Assembly (NCBI GenBank): GCA_046160725.1
Contig: JBJXHB010000343.1
Location: forward strand, 1 to 37,057
Source of the DNA: JBJXHB01 sp046160725
Lineage (GTDB): Bacteria; Pseudomonadota; Gammaproteobacteria; Burkholderiales; Burkholderiaceae_C
Length of the DNA stretch: 37,057 bases
Reading direction: 5' to 3'
A program made the position numbers and the translations under genes. Shown here in pieces: positions 8,031 to 16,303 of this stretch; position 1 is the stretch's first letter, and every line of letters starts with the position of its first letter. The notes under the pieces are model-generated. The model was not told where the DNA came from and made no database searches. It saw only the letters and a program-made list of their open reading frames with translations.

Positions 8031-8948
8031 ATGGATGCCCTGAACTCGAAGTTGTTGCCGCCGGTACCCGAGCTGTCGGTGCATCCCGTGGAGCTGCTCG
8101 ACCTGCCGATGGCGCGCTGGAGTCCGCAGGGCCAGATGCGCTGGTGCAATGCGACCTTTGCGGCCTGGGCGGGCCGCTCGGTGCAGGCCCTGGCGGGGCT
8201 GGACGCCGCTGCGATCTTTGGCACTGACAACTGGGCACTTGAGTCCCCTGCCCTGACCGGCGCGCTCGGAGGACAGGTCGCGCAGTTCACCCGGCTCGGC
8301 CGCTTGAACCCTGCCGGGCCGCGCTGGCTGCGCACGTTGTGCATGCCGGACATCGACCATGCCGGGCAGGTCATCGGCGTGCGCACCCTGACCATGGACG
8401 TGCATGAGCAGGTACTGGAGCAGGAGCAGCTGCGTCACCGGGCCGAGCGCGACGACCTGACCGGCGCCTACAGCCGCAGCACGATGATGGACCGCATCGA
8501 GGCCGGCACGGCACGTGCGGCGCGTCGGCCGGTGGCGCTGTTCTTCATCGACCTGGACGGGTTCAAGCAGGTCAACGACGCCCTTGGCCATGCCCAGGGG
8601 GACGCCCTGTTGCAGACCGTTGCCGCCGCGCTCATGGCCGGTGTTCGGGGGGATGATGCCGTGGGCCGCTTCGGTGGCGACGAGTTCCTGGTCCTGGCTC
8701 AGGTGCGGGACGCCGCAGGCGCCGAGCGTCTGGCCACGCATCTGCTGGAGGCTGTCCATGCCGGCAGTCGGGGGGTGGACGGTCAGCCTCAGGCGACGGC
8801 GTCAATTGGATGGGCCATGGCACCGCAGGACGCGACGCAGCCGTTGCGCCTGATCCAGCTGGCCGACGATGCGATGTATGCCGCCAAGCGCAATGGCCGT
8901 GCCCGCGTGATGCGCGCCACCGTGGAGATGATGCGCGCCGCCGACTGA
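8031..8948 (+). CDS. diguanylate cyclase with N-terminal PAS-like domain (GGDEF)
   Basis: Makes cyclic di-GMP from two GTP and so affects the choice between motility and biofilm. The 305-residue protein has no membrane segment. A PAS-like sensor region is at about residues 18-125 (MRWCNATFAAWAGRS, WLRTLCMPDID). A linker helix follows, then the GGDEF domain at about 135-300 with DDLTGAYSR, FFIDLDGFKQVND and the intact active-site loop GGDEF at 215-219. The inhibitory site RxxD (R206-D209) stands five residues before it, so product inhibition is expected. There is no EAL domain. A longer frame opens at 7944, but homology and composition favour the ATG at 8031. The signal sensed is unknown. Confidence 0.88.
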   Translation: MDALNSKLLPPVPELSVHPVELLDLPMARWSPQGQMRWCNATFAAWAGRSVQALAGLDAAAIFGTDNWALESPALTGALGGQVAQFTRLGRLNPAGPRWLRTLCMPDIDHAGQVIGVRTLTMDVHEQVLEQEQLRHRAERDDLTGAYSRSTMMDRIEAGTARAARRPVALFFIDLDGFKQVNDALGHAQGDALLQTVAAALMAGVRGDDAVGRFGGDEFLVLAQVRDAAGAERLATHLLEAVHAGSRGVDGQPQATASIGWAMAPQDATQPLRLIQLADDAMYAAKRNGRARVMRATVEMMRAAD

Positions 8949-8994
8949 AACCCGGCCGCGGGTACGGGAGCCAAGAACCACACGGGGGGTGTTG

Positions 8995-9672
8995 ATGGAA
9001 TTCGATGACGTGATCCGCGGCCGCCGCAGCATCCGCGGCTTCCTGCCAAGGCCTGTGCCCCAGGCGCTGATCCGCGAGGTATTGGCGCTGGCCATGCGCG
9101 CGCCGACCTCGCTGAACACCCAGCCCTGGAACTTCTACGTCGTTGCCGGCGCGGTCCTGGACCGCATCCGCCAGGGCAATGTGGAGCGCAATCTGTCTGG
9201 CGTCCCCGACTCGCGCGAGTTCCGGATGGGGCCCGGCTACCAGGGCGTGCATCGCGAGCGGCAGATCGGCATCGCCAAGCAGTTGTTCGCGGCCATGGGT
9301 ATTGCGCGGGATGACAAAGCCGCGCGCCAGGACTGGGTGCTGCGGGGCTTCCGCCAGTTCGATGCGCCGGTCTCGATCGTGGTCACCTATGACCGCGCCA
9401 TCCAGGGCAGCGACATCGCCCCCTTTGACTGCGGCGGGGTGGTCAACAGCCTGGTCAACGCCGCCTGGGCGCGCGGCCTGGGCTGCGTCATCAACAGCCA
9501 GGGCATCATGCAGTCACCCGTGGTCAGGGCCGAGGCCGGCATTCCGGACGACCAGGTCATCCAGACCTGTGTGGCCATGGGATGGCCGGACGAAACCTTT
9601 CCGGCCAACGCCGTGGTGTCGCAGCGCAAGACGGTGGACGAGGCTGCGGTGTTCAGGGGCTTCAACGACTGA
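8995..9672 (+). CDS. nitroreductase family protein
   Basis: FMN-dependent NAD(P)H oxidoreductase of the nitroreductase fold, 225 residues. Conserved features are the N-terminal RGRRSIRGF, which binds the FMN phosphate, PTSLNTQPWNFYVV, and the C-terminal VAMGWPDETFPANAV. Members reduce nitroaromatics, quinones or flavins, and the physiological substrate is not evident. The ATG at 8995 is preceded by a G-run (8984-8989) that can serve as ribosome binding site; the frame can also start at GTG 8989. It follows the diguanylate cyclase by 46 bp on the same strand and converges with the Mrr-like gene. Confidence 0.85.
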   Translation: MEFDDVIRGRRSIRGFLPRPVPQALIREVLALAMRAPTSLNTQPWNFYVVAGAVLDRIRQGNVERNLSGVPDSREFRMGPGYQGVHRERQIGIAKQLFAAMGIARDDKAARQDWVLRGFRQFDAPVSIVVTYDRAIQGSDIAPFDCGGVVNSLVNAAWARGLGCVINSQGIMQSPVVRAEAGIPDDQVIQTCVAMGWPDETFPANAVVSQRKTVDEAAVFRGFND

Positions 9673-9707
9673 GCCCGGGCCTGGGCCGGCCGCGCCCTGG
9701 CGATGCA

Positions 9708-10295
9708 TCAGCCGCCGCTGGTGGGCGGCAGCAGGCCCTTGAGCTTCTGCGCCAGCTCGGGCGCCTGCCACACGGCCACGCGCTCGGCGGCAGCCAGCTT
9801 GCGGGCCTGGTCGCTCAATGCGCCCAGACCGATGTACAGGGCGTCGGGTGCCTCGGCGGCCTCGCGCGCGGCCTGCAGGGCGCGCAGCGGCTCGAGCCCG
9901 ACGTGCGCCGACTTCCATCGCCGTGCCGCCACCATCATGCGGCGTCCGGCCTTCTCGATCTCGAAGTCAACGCCCGGGCGCTGGCTGCGCTCCACGCTGA
10001 AGCCGTCGCGTCGGAAGGCAGCCTCCAGCAGGGTCGCGAAGGCGGACCAGCTGGTCTGCCCGAGCGCCTGGGCGGCCCGCTCGACCTGGGCAACGCTGGG
10101 CTGGTTGCGGCCGCGCCAGGCGGCCATGACGGCGATCACCACGAAGGGAAACCCGGAAAAGGCCGCCACCACCCGATAGGCGTCCGGCACCACGGCGGCG
10201 GCCACGCCACCGACAAAGGCCGCCAGCGCCACGCTGATCCACCACGACGAGCGCAGCAGGATGGCGAACAGGGAGTTGCGGGCCATCTTGACCAT
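9708..10295 (-). CDS. membrane protein with degenerate Mrr-like restriction-endonuclease domain
   Basis: A 195-residue protein with two N-terminal membrane helices (about residues 17-36 and 42-60) and a cytoplasmic Mrr_cat-like domain (about 70-190). The domain keeps the catalytic-type aspartate D110 in RPGVDFEIE. The usual Q-x-K of the active site (as in VQCKRW) reads A123-A-R125 in MVAARRW, so both remaining catalytic residues are replaced and nuclease activity is doubtful. It sits 6 bp downstream of the YihY-like gene on the same strand. Possible roles are a DNA-binding or scaffold protein at the membrane; nothing in the sequence proves one. Family assignment is by motif pattern and is moderately sure. 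Confidence 0.65.
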   Translation of the reverse strand: MVKMARNSLFAILLRSSWWISVALAAFVGGVAAAVVPDAYRVVAAFSGFPFVVIAVMAAWRGRNQPSVAQVERAAQALGQTSWSAFATLLEAAFRRDGFSVERSQRPGVDFEIEKAGRRMMVAARRWKSAHVGLEPLRALQAAREAAEAPDALYIGLGALSDQARKLAAAERVAVWQAPELAQKLKGLLPPTSGG

Positions 10296-10301
10296 TGCGA
10301 T

Positions 10302-11540
10302 TCAATCCTCGACCAATTGGGCCAGTGTCTGCCGGTCCAGACCGACGCGGTCGCGCCAGACTGCCACACCGGGCGAGCCGGCAGCCAGCAGCAGCCGGTC
10401 GACCAGCTGGGCAACGGTGGTGGTGTCCGGCGGCACCAGCAGGACGATACGGGGCTGGCCGTCCTCGTCCAGCCGACCGACCCAGTCCAGCGCGGCCAGT
10501 TGGTCCACGATCGGCTCGACCTGCAGGGGGTCGACGGCCGCCGCCGAGGCCAGTTGCGTGACCGACAGCCCGCCCCGCCCGGCCCGGGCGGCGGCCACCA
10601 GTGCACGCAGCACCGCCATGGCCACCGCGAAGCGCAGCCCGGGCGCGTCCGGCAGGCGGCGCACCTGCAGCGCCAGGCTGGGTGCATAGGCCGCCACCAC
10701 GGCGCCCATCAGCAGGATCAGCCAGCCCAGGAAGATCCACAGCAGCAGGATGGGCACGGTCGCGAAGGCGCCGTAGATGGTCGAGTAGGCCGGCACCACC
10801 TTCAGGTACCAGGCCAGCCCGGCCTTGGCCAGCTCCAGCCCGGCGGCCACGACCAATGCGCCGGCCAGGGCATGGGTCCATCGCACGTGGGTGTGCGGCA
10901 CGAACTTGAACAGCAGGGCCGCGCAACCCGTCAACAGCACGAACTCCAGCAGCTCGAACAGCAGTCCGACGCCACCGGGCAGGGCCGTGACCATGCCGCG
11001 CGATGCGGAAACCGCGTAGGACGTCAGCGTCAGGCTGGCCCCCAGCAGCAGCGGCCCCAGCGTGATGGCCGCCCAGTACACCAGCACGCGCTGCGCCAGT
11101 GGCCGGGGCCGCTGCACCCGCCAGAGGGCATTGAGCGTGCGGTCGATGGTGAAGACCAGCGCCAAGGCAGCCGCCAGCGTGAACACCAGGCCGACCGCCC
11201 CCAGCTGGCTGGCCTTGGCCGCAAACTGATTGAGTGCCGCCAGTACCGGGCGCGCGATGTCATCGGGCACCAGCGCCTTCAGGAAATACTGCTCCAGCGC
11301 ACCCTTGAAGCGCGCGAACACCGGAAAGGCGGTGAACAGCGCCAGCATGGTGGTCATCATCGGCACCAGGCTGATGACGGTGGTGAAGGTCAGGCTGCCT
11401 GCGGTGAGCGACAGGCGGTCCTCGCGGAAGCGCTGGCCGACGGTGTTCAGGGTGTCGCGCCAGGGCCAGCTGCGCAGGGTTCTCAGGCCGTCGCGCCAGG
11501 TGTTCGACTCGACCGGCGGTGACGGGTTGTCCAGGGGCAT
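10302..11540 (-). CDS. YihY/BrkB family inner membrane protein with C-terminal winged-helix-like region
   Basis: A 412-residue polytopic membrane protein of the UPF0761/BrkB family. The family signature is DRLSLTAGSLTFTTVISLVP near residues 41-60. About six hydrophobic segments follow up to about residue 290 (ALVFTIDRTLNALW, LVYWAAITLGPLLLG and IYGAFATVPILLLWIFLGWL are typical), then a soluble C-terminal part of about 115 residues with a winged-helix-like pattern. The old names RNase BN and serum-resistance protein BrkB are not reliable functions for this family. The frame extends upstream to 11954, but that part is antisense to the DUF2069 gene; the ATG at 11540 begins the homologous region. 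Its start is only 9-18 bp from the divergent DUF2069 start. Confidence 0.85.
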   Translation of the reverse strand: MPLDNPSPPVESNTWRDGLRTLRSWPWRDTLNTVGQRFREDRLSLTAGSLTFTTVISLVPMMTTMLALFTAFPVFARFKGALEQYFLKALVPDDIARPVLAALNQFAAKASQLGAVGLVFTLAAALALVFTIDRTLNALWRVQRPRPLAQRVLVYWAAITLGPLLLGASLTLTSYAVSASRGMVTALPGGVGLLFELLEFVLLTGCAALLFKFVPHTHVRWTHALAGALVVAAGLELAKAGLAWYLKVVPAYSTIYGAFATVPILLLWIFLGWLILLMGAVVAAYAPSLALQVRRLPDAPGLRFAVAMAVLRALVAAARAGRGGLSVTQLASAAAVDPLQVEPIVDQLAALDWVGRLDEDGQPRIVLLVPPDTTTVAQLVDRLLLAAGSPGVAVWRDRVGLDRQTLAQLVED

Positions 11541-11549
11541 CGGCCTATC

Positions 11550-11972
11550 ATGCCAAACATGGCCGACGCCCCCCTGCCCGCCGCGATGCGCGGCCACGAC
11601 GCCCCGACGGCCGTCGCCCTCAGCGCGACGCTGGCGGCGGTTACCCTGCTGGCGCTGATCGCCCTGGGGTTGGCCTGGGAGCTGTGGCTGGACCGCACCG
11701 GGCAAGGCACCCTGGCCTTGAAGGTGCTGCCGCTGCTGCTGCCGCTGCCCGGGCTGCTCAAGCGCCGCCTCTATACCTACCGCTGGTGCAGCCTTCTGGT
11801 GTGGCTGCCGATCACCGAAGGCCTGGTCCGAGGCGGCAGCAGCGACGGCACCGCCGCGCTGCTGGCCTGGAGCCAGGTGGCACTGGGCGCACTGCTCTTC
11901 GCTGCCTGCGTGGCCCATATCCGGGCAAGGCTGCGTGCCGCACCCCGCAACCATGGAGAACCCAAGCGATGA
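11550..11972 (+). CDS. DUF2069 family membrane protein
   Basis: A small integral membrane protein of 140 residues (137 if the second ATG at 11559 is used). It has three to four hydrophobic helices, at about residues 22-44, 57-70, 77-95 and 104-123. RRLYTYRWCSLLVWLPITEGLVRG is the family signature, written here only as a landmark near residues 71-94. Function is unknown; the family is common in betaproteobacteria. It overlaps the following FAD-dehydrogenase gene by 4 nt (ATGA at 11969-11972), so the two are probably translated together. Confidence 0.8.
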   Translation: MPNMADAPLPAAMRGHDAPTAVALSATLAAVTLLALIALGLAWELWLDRTGQGTLALKVLPLLLPLPGLLKRRLYTYRWCSLLVWLPITEGLVRGGSSDGTAALLAWSQVALGALLFAACVAHIRARLRAAPRNHGEPKR

Positions 11973-13381
11973 ATGGGCAGGCCCTGCTGGAGAACCTGCG
12001 GTCGGCCGTGGGGCCGACGCAGGTGCTGACCGATGGCGACCTCGATAGCTACAACGTCGACTGGCGCAAGCGTTCGCGCGGTGTGCCGCTGGCGGTGGTG
12101 CGGCCCGGCAGCACGGCGGAGGTCGCCGCGGTGGTCCTGGCCTGCGCAGCGGCCGGGGCCAGCCTGGTGCCCCAGGGTGGCAACACCGGCCTGGTCGGTG
12201 GCGGTGTGACCGACGACAGCGGCCGGCAGGTGCTGCTGAGCCTGAAGCGCATGAACCGTGTTCGCGGCATCGATGCGGCCAACCTCACGCTCACCGCCGA
12301 GGCGGGCTGCGTCCTGCAGTCGGTCCAGCAGGTGGCCGACGCGGCCGGGTTGCTGTTTCCCTTGAGCCTTGGGGCGGAGGGCAGCTGCTGCCTGGGCGGC
12401 AACCTGTCCACCAATGCGGGTGGCACGCAAGTGCTGCGTTACGGCAATGCCCGCGAGCTGTGCCTGGGGCTGGAAGTTGTGACGGCGGACGGTCAGGTCT
12501 GGGAGGGTCTGTCGGGCCTGCGCAAGGACAACACCGGCTATGACCTGCGCGACCTGTTCATCGGCGCCGAGGGGACGTTGGGCATCATCACCGCGGCCAC
12601 GATGAAGCTGTTTCCGCGCCCCGCGGCCCAGCTCACGGCCATGGCCGCCTGCGCGTCCATCGATCAGTGCGTGACCTTGCTCGGGCTGGCGCAGCGCCGG
12701 CTGGCCTCTGGGCTGACCGGTTTCGAGGTGATGAGCCGGGCCGCGCTGCAGATCGTGCGCGAAGAGTTCCCCCAGATGGCGCAGCCCTGGGTCGGGCGCC
12801 CCTGGTCGGTGCTGCTGGAGCACAGCGACACCGAAGGCGCGGCCGAGGCCACACAGCGCTTCGAGGCGCTGCTGGGCGAGGCCCTTGAGCAGGGTGTCAT
12901 CTCCGACGCCGTGGTCGCCACCAGCATGGCGCAGTCGCGCGGCTTCTGGCTGCTGCGCGAGAACATAACGCTGGCGCAGGCCCAGCGCGGCACCAACATC
13001 AAGCACGACATCTCGTTGCCGGTGTCGGCCATACCGGCCTTCGTGTCCCAGACCGACGCCGCCCTTCAAGCCGGCTGGCCCGGAACCGAGCTGATCAACT
13101 TCGGCCATCTCGGCGACGGCAACCTGCACTACAACCTGCAGGCACCGCTGGGCGTGGCGCCGCGCGACTTCCTCCTGCAAAACGAGCGCGCGGTGAACAC
13201 GCTGGTGTTCGATGCGGTGCAGGCCCATGGCGGCAGCATCTCCGCCGAGCACGGCATCGGCATGCTCAAGCGCGAAGAACTCGCGCGGCGCAAGTCACCG
13301 GTGGCGCTCGGCCTGATGCGGGCCCTCAAGCAGGCGCTCGACCCCCATGGTCTGATGAACCCCGGGCGGGTACTCATCTAG
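11969..13381 (+). CDS. FAD-binding oxidoreductase, D-2-hydroxyglutarate/D-lactate dehydrogenase type
   Basis: A 470-residue flavoprotein of the VAO/PCMH fold. It oxidises a D-2-hydroxyacid and probably passes electrons to the quinone pool or an electron-transfer flavoprotein. The FAD-binding PP-loop region is VPQGGNTGLVGGGV (about 67-80), followed by EGSCCLGGNLSTNAGG and FIGAEGTLGIITAATMKL. The C-terminal cap carries NFGHLGDGNLHYN and SAEHGIGMLK, with the metal/substrate histidines typical of the D2HGDH/LDHD group. Length fits bacterial D-2-hydroxyglutarate dehydrogenases. A D-2-hydroxyglutarate role would suit serine biosynthesis, where SerA makes this by-product, but the substrate is not decided by sequence. 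The frame runs back to 11519, overlapping DUF2069; the start at 11969 is supported by homology and the ATGA overlap. Confidence 0.88.
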   Translation: MNGQALLENLRSAVGPTQVLTDGDLDSYNVDWRKRSRGVPLAVVRPGSTAEVAAVVLACAAAGASLVPQGGNTGLVGGGVTDDSGRQVLLSLKRMNRVRGIDAANLTLTAEAGCVLQSVQQVADAAGLLFPLSLGAEGSCCLGGNLSTNAGGTQVLRYGNARELCLGLEVVTADGQVWEGLSGLRKDNTGYDLRDLFIGAEGTLGIITAATMKLFPRPAAQLTAMAACASIDQCVTLLGLAQRRLASGLTGFEVMSRAALQIVREEFPQMAQPWVGRPWSVLLEHSDTEGAAEATQRFEALLGEALEQGVISDAVVATSMAQSRGFWLLRENITLAQAQRGTNIKHDISLPVSAIPAFVSQTDAALQAGWPGTELINFGHLGDGNLHYNLQAPLGVAPRDFLLQNERAVNTLVFDAVQAHGGSISAEHGIGMLKREELARRKSPVALGLMRALKQALDPHGLMNPGRVLI

Positions 13382-13410
13382 GGCCTGCGGCCGGGTCAGT
13401 GGCCGGGCCC
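13381..13410. terminator. stem-loop between convergent genes
   Basis: GGGCCTGCGGCC (13381-13392) pairs with GGCCGGGCCC (13401-13410) with a 2-nt bulge, in the 14-bp gap and stop codons of the converging FAD-dehydrogenase and DUF1178 genes. There is no T-run, so any terminator function is tentative and would be bidirectional. Confidence 0.35.
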
Positions 13411-13845
13411 GTCCAGTCCTTTGGGTATGGGCAACGGGGTCACCTCGATGCCTTCTTCCGACAGCGCCTGACGCTCGGCCGGGGTCGCATGGCCCCGGAT
13501 GCCCCGGGCCTCGATCTCGCCGTAGTGCATGCGACGCGCCTCCTCCGGGAACCGCGTGCCAACATCGTCGGTATGGGCCAGGACATGGCGAACCATCTGC
13601 ATCCAGGCCGCCTGCAGATCGCCGCCGGCATGGGCCATGACCGGTTGGGCCGCCGCTGGCGCAGCCGCGGGAGGCTGCGCGCCCATGTTCAGCCGCGGCG
13701 CCGACGGCATGCGTGTGATGTCGCCCGCACCACACAGCGGGCATTCCAGCAGGCCGCGCTGACCCTGGTTGACGAAGTCATCCTCAGACCCGAACCAGCC
13801 CTCGAAGCGGTGGTCCGCGGGACAGCGCAGGTTGAACACCTTCAT
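13396..13845 (-). CDS. DUF1178 family protein
   Basis: A 149-residue soluble protein of unknown function. The N-terminus MKVFNLRC has a first cysteine at 8, and CPLC at residues 35-38 completes a likely zinc-ribbon-like site (C8, H12, C35, C38). The middle (residues 55-75) is a low-complexity Ala/Pro/Gln linker. The C-terminal half has HVLAHTDDVGTRFPEEARRM and ends with the family motif TPLPIPKGLDGPGH. The frame extends to 13929, but the family starts at the ATG 13845, which lies 2 bp after the Nudix stop. It is the last gene of the nuo-linked minus-strand run. Confidence 0.85.
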   Translation of the reverse strand: MKVFNLRCPADHRFEGWFGSEDDFVNQGQRGLLECPLCGAGDITRMPSAPRLNMGAQPPAAAPAAAQPVMAHAGGDLQAAWMQMVRHVLAHTDDVGTRFPEEARRMHYGEIEARGIRGHATPAERQALSEEGIEVTPLPIPKGLDGPGH

Positions 13846-13847
13846 GG

Positions 13848-14474
13848 TCAGCCTTGGCCGCCGCCGCTGGCCGCGGGCGCCGGTTGCCAAGACAGTGCCC
13901 AGGCGCCGGCACGCCAACGCTGAAGCCACTGCAGGCCGATCAGCGTCTTGATGTCGGTGACCTCGCCCTTGAAAGCCAATTGATCCAGCGTGGCCTCGTC
14001 CAGGATCAGGGTGTCCAGCAGCTCACCGGCATCGAGCGCGCGAGGGCCGGGCACCAGCCCACGTGCAAAGCAGATATGGATGCCTTCGTTGGAGTAGGCA
14101 CAGGCGTTGTGGATGACGCCAGCATAGGCCCACTCCTGTGCGCGGTAGCCGGTCTCCTCGATCAGCTCCCGGCGGGCACAAGCCAGCACCGGTTCGCCAG
14201 CGTCCAGTTTGCCGGCCGGGAACTCCAGCATCACGCGGCCGACCGCATACCGGAACTGCCGTTCCATCAGCAGGCGCCCGTCGTCCAGCAGCGGCACGAC
14301 CATCACCGCGCCGGGGTGAACCACATACTCGCGCGTGGCGGTGCTGCCATCCGGCAGGGCAACGGTGTCGCAGCGCACGTCCAGCAGGCGTCCGGCAAAA
14401 ACCTGCCGGCCCTCCAGCCGCCGCTCCACCAGGTGGTCGTCATCGGTCGCGCCGACGGCATGGGGCGCGTCCAT
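13848..14474 (-). CDS. nudF: Nudix hydrolase, ADP-ribose pyrophosphatase type
   Basis: Hydrolyses a nucleoside diphosphate linked to another group, most likely ADP-ribose to AMP and ribose 5-phosphate. The 208-residue protein has a complete Nudix box at about residues 88-110 (GKLDAGEP, then RRELIEETGY), matching Gx5Ex7REUxEExGU. The preceding stretch RQFRYAVGRVMLEFPAGK is typical of the ADP-ribose pyrophosphatase branch. I chose the ATG at 14474: it stands 1 bp after the DUF2818 stop and has GAGG 6 nt upstream. ATGs at 14495 and 14537 in the same frame would overlap DUF2818. Substrate is by family resemblance. Confidence 0.85.
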   Translation of the reverse strand: MDAPHAVGATDDDHLVERRLEGRQVFAGRLLDVRCDTVALPDGSTATREYVVHPGAVMVVPLLDDGRLLMERQFRYAVGRVMLEFPAGKLDAGEPVLACARRELIEETGYRAQEWAYAGVIHNACAYSNEGIHICFARGLVPGPRALDAGELLDTLILDEATLDQLAFKGEVTDIKTLIGLQWLQRWRAGAWALSWQPAPAASGGGQG

Positions 14475-14475
14475 G

Positions 14476-14790
14476 TCAGCCTCGGTCGCTGTCATGGCCA
14501 CGCCGCAGGTAGCGCCAGACGAACCCGGGTGAGGCAAAGGTCAGGAACAGGGCCATGCCGATGGCATAGAACTCCCAGCCTTGCACATGTCGGCGCCCGA
14601 TGCGCGCCTCGGCCCAGGTGCCGATAGCCAGGACAAGCGCCGCCAGCAGCACCAGCTCGACCAGACGCCAGCCCATGGCTTTGGGTGTTCGGCGCGGGCC
14701 CAGCAACAGCACGCGCTCGGTCACGAACGGCAGGTTCGCGGCCAGCAGGGCCAGGACAATCAGGATCCAGGCGGAGGCGCCGGTGCCCAT
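14476..14790 (-). CDS. DUF2818 family membrane protein
   Basis: A 104-residue protein with three hydrophobic helices (about 6-24, 40-61 and 72-91) and conserved NLPFVTER and GWEFYAIGMALF patterns. Function is unknown. It lies 30 bp after the nuoN stop and 1 bp before the Nudix start; its constant place after nuoN in Burkholderiales suggests co-expression with complex I. Whether it takes part in complex I assembly is not known. Confidence 0.85.
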   Translation of the reverse strand: MGTGASAWILIVLALLAANLPFVTERVLLLGPRRTPKAMGWRLVELVLLAALVLAIGTWAEARIGRRHVQGWEFYAIGMALFLTFASPGFVWRYLRRGHDSDRG

Positions 14791-14820
14791 CCATGCGACC
14801 CCTGGGCCGGTTCGCGTCCG

Positions 14821-16302
14821 TCAGCTGGCCAGGGCCAGGCGGATCGCTTCCTTGCACATGTTCATCAGGCCGCCGGGCAACAAGCCCAGCCCCAGAACCG
14901 CCAAACCGTTCAGGGCCAGCAACGGGCCGACCCGGTGGGCGACCATCGGCACGCTGTCCAGCGGGTTATCGAAGTACATGATCTTGACAATGCGCAGGTA
15001 ATAGAAGGCGCCGACCAGCGAAAGCACCACCGCGATGCCGGCCAGCCACAGGTAGCCGACCAGGTCGGTCGTGATCAACGCCTGGAGCACGGCCAGCTTG
15101 GCATAGAAGCCGACCATCGGCGGCATGCCGGCCAGCGAGAACATGAACACCGCCATCACGCCGGCCATCCATGGCGAGCGCTGGTTCAGGCCGGCCAGGT
15201 CGCTGACCTGCTCGCATTCGAAATTCTTGCGCGACAACAGCATGATCAGGCCGAAGGTGCCCAGCGTCGTCAGCACATAGGTGACAACATAGAACATGGC
15301 CGAGCTGTAGGCATTGAGCGCGGAATAGGTGTTGCCTGCCACCACGCCACTGGCCATGGCCAGCAGCATGAAGCCCATCTGGGAGATGGTGGAGTAGGCC
15401 AGCATGCGCTTGAGGTTGGTCTGCGCGATGGCCGCGAAATTGCCCACCACCAGCGAGCAGACCGCCAGCACGATCAGCATCTGCTGCCAGTCGACGGCAA
15501 GACCGAACAGCCCCTCCACCAGCAGCCGGATGGTGATGCCGAACGCGGCCAGCTTGGGCGCGCCACCGATCATGAGCGTGACCGCCGTCGGCGCGCCCTG
15601 GTACACGTCGGGCACCCACATGTGGAAAGGCACCACGCCCAGCTTGAAGGCCAACCCGGAAACGATGAATACCGTGCCCAGGGTCAGCACCGCCGCATTG
15701 ATCTGGCCGCTGCCGATGGCGGCGAAGACCTCACGGATGTCCAGCGAGCGGGTCGCGCCGTACATCATCGACAAGCCGTACAGCAGGAAGCCGCTGGCGA
15801 GCGCGCCCAGCACGAAGTACTTCATGGCCGCTTCGGTCGACACTGCATGGTCGCGCCGCAGGGCCACCAGGGCGTACAGCGACAGGCTCATCACCTCCAG
15901 TCCGAGGTAGATGGTCAGGAAGCTGTTGGCCGACAGCATCACCAGGATGCCCAGCAGGACGAACATTGCGAGCACGAAGAACTCGCCGCGCAACATGTCG
16001 CGCTCGGCGATGTAGGGCCGCGCATAGGCGACGGTGGCCATCATGGCCAGGCTGGCAAAGAAGCCGAGCAGCCGGCCCATCGGGTCGACCACGACCATGT
16101 TCTCCATGCCGTAGGCCGTCAAGCCGACCTGGAACTGGACCAGGTTCAACAGCGCAACGGCGGCAAAGGTGGCTTGGGTCAGCCAGAAGGTCGGCCGGCG
16201 TTGCGGGTCGGTGACCCACAGGTCGAGCAAGGCGATGACACAGGCCATGCCCAGCAGCAGGGCCTCCGGGTAGACGACGATCCAGTTCATGTCCATCATC
16301 AC
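14821..16302 (-). CDS. nuoN: NADH-quinone oxidoreductase subunit N
   Basis: Antiporter-like proton-pumping subunit of the complex I membrane arm, next to the NuoJ/K/A/H module. The 493-residue protein has about 14 transmembrane helices. Conserved landmarks are GLEVMSLSLYALVAL (the TM5 glutamate), KLGVVPFHMWVPDVYQGAPT with the TM7 lysine and the broken helix, LKRMLAYSTISQMGF with the TM8 lysine, and SLAGMPPMVGFYAK. Several start codons stand together at the N-terminus (MMMDMN). It starts next to the nuoM stop (TGA at 16304-16306). Confidence 0.96.
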   Translation of the reverse strand: MMMDMNWIVVYPEALLLGMACVIALLDLWVTDPQRRPTFWLTQATFAAVALLNLVQFQVGLTAYGMENMVVVDPMGRLLGFFASLAMMATVAYARPYIAERDMLRGEFFVLAMFVLLGILVMLSANSFLTIYLGLEVMSLSLYALVALRRDHAVSTEAAMKYFVLGALASGFLLYGLSMMYGATRSLDIREVFAAIGSGQINAAVLTLGTVFIVSGLAFKLGVVPFHMWVPDVYQGAPTAVTLMIGGAPKLAAFGITIRLLVEGLFGLAVDWQQMLIVLAVCSLVVGNFAAIAQTNLKRMLAYSTISQMGFMLLAMASGVVAGNTYSALNAYSSAMFYVVTYVLTTLGTFGLIMLLSRKNFECEQVSDLAGLNQRSPWMAGVMAVFMFSLAGMPPMVGFYAKLAVLQALITTDLVGYLWLAGIAVVLSLVGAFYYLRIVKIMYFDNPLDSVPMVAHRVGPLLALNGLAVLGLGLLPGGLMNMCKEAIRLALAS

Positions 16303-16303
16303 C

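Noticed and set aside
9673..9707. Possible terminator between the nitroreductase and Mrr-like genes
   Set aside because: Only GC-rich partial complementarity, with no clean stem or T-run.
9582..11522. Plus-strand open frame of about 640 codons opposite the Mrr-like and YihY-like genes
   Set aside because: Gln/His/Arg-rich antisense product; both minus-strand genes have clear family features.
11541..11954. N-terminal extension of the YihY-like protein
   Set aside because: It lies opposite the DUF2069 gene and has a Gln/Arg/His-rich antisense composition.
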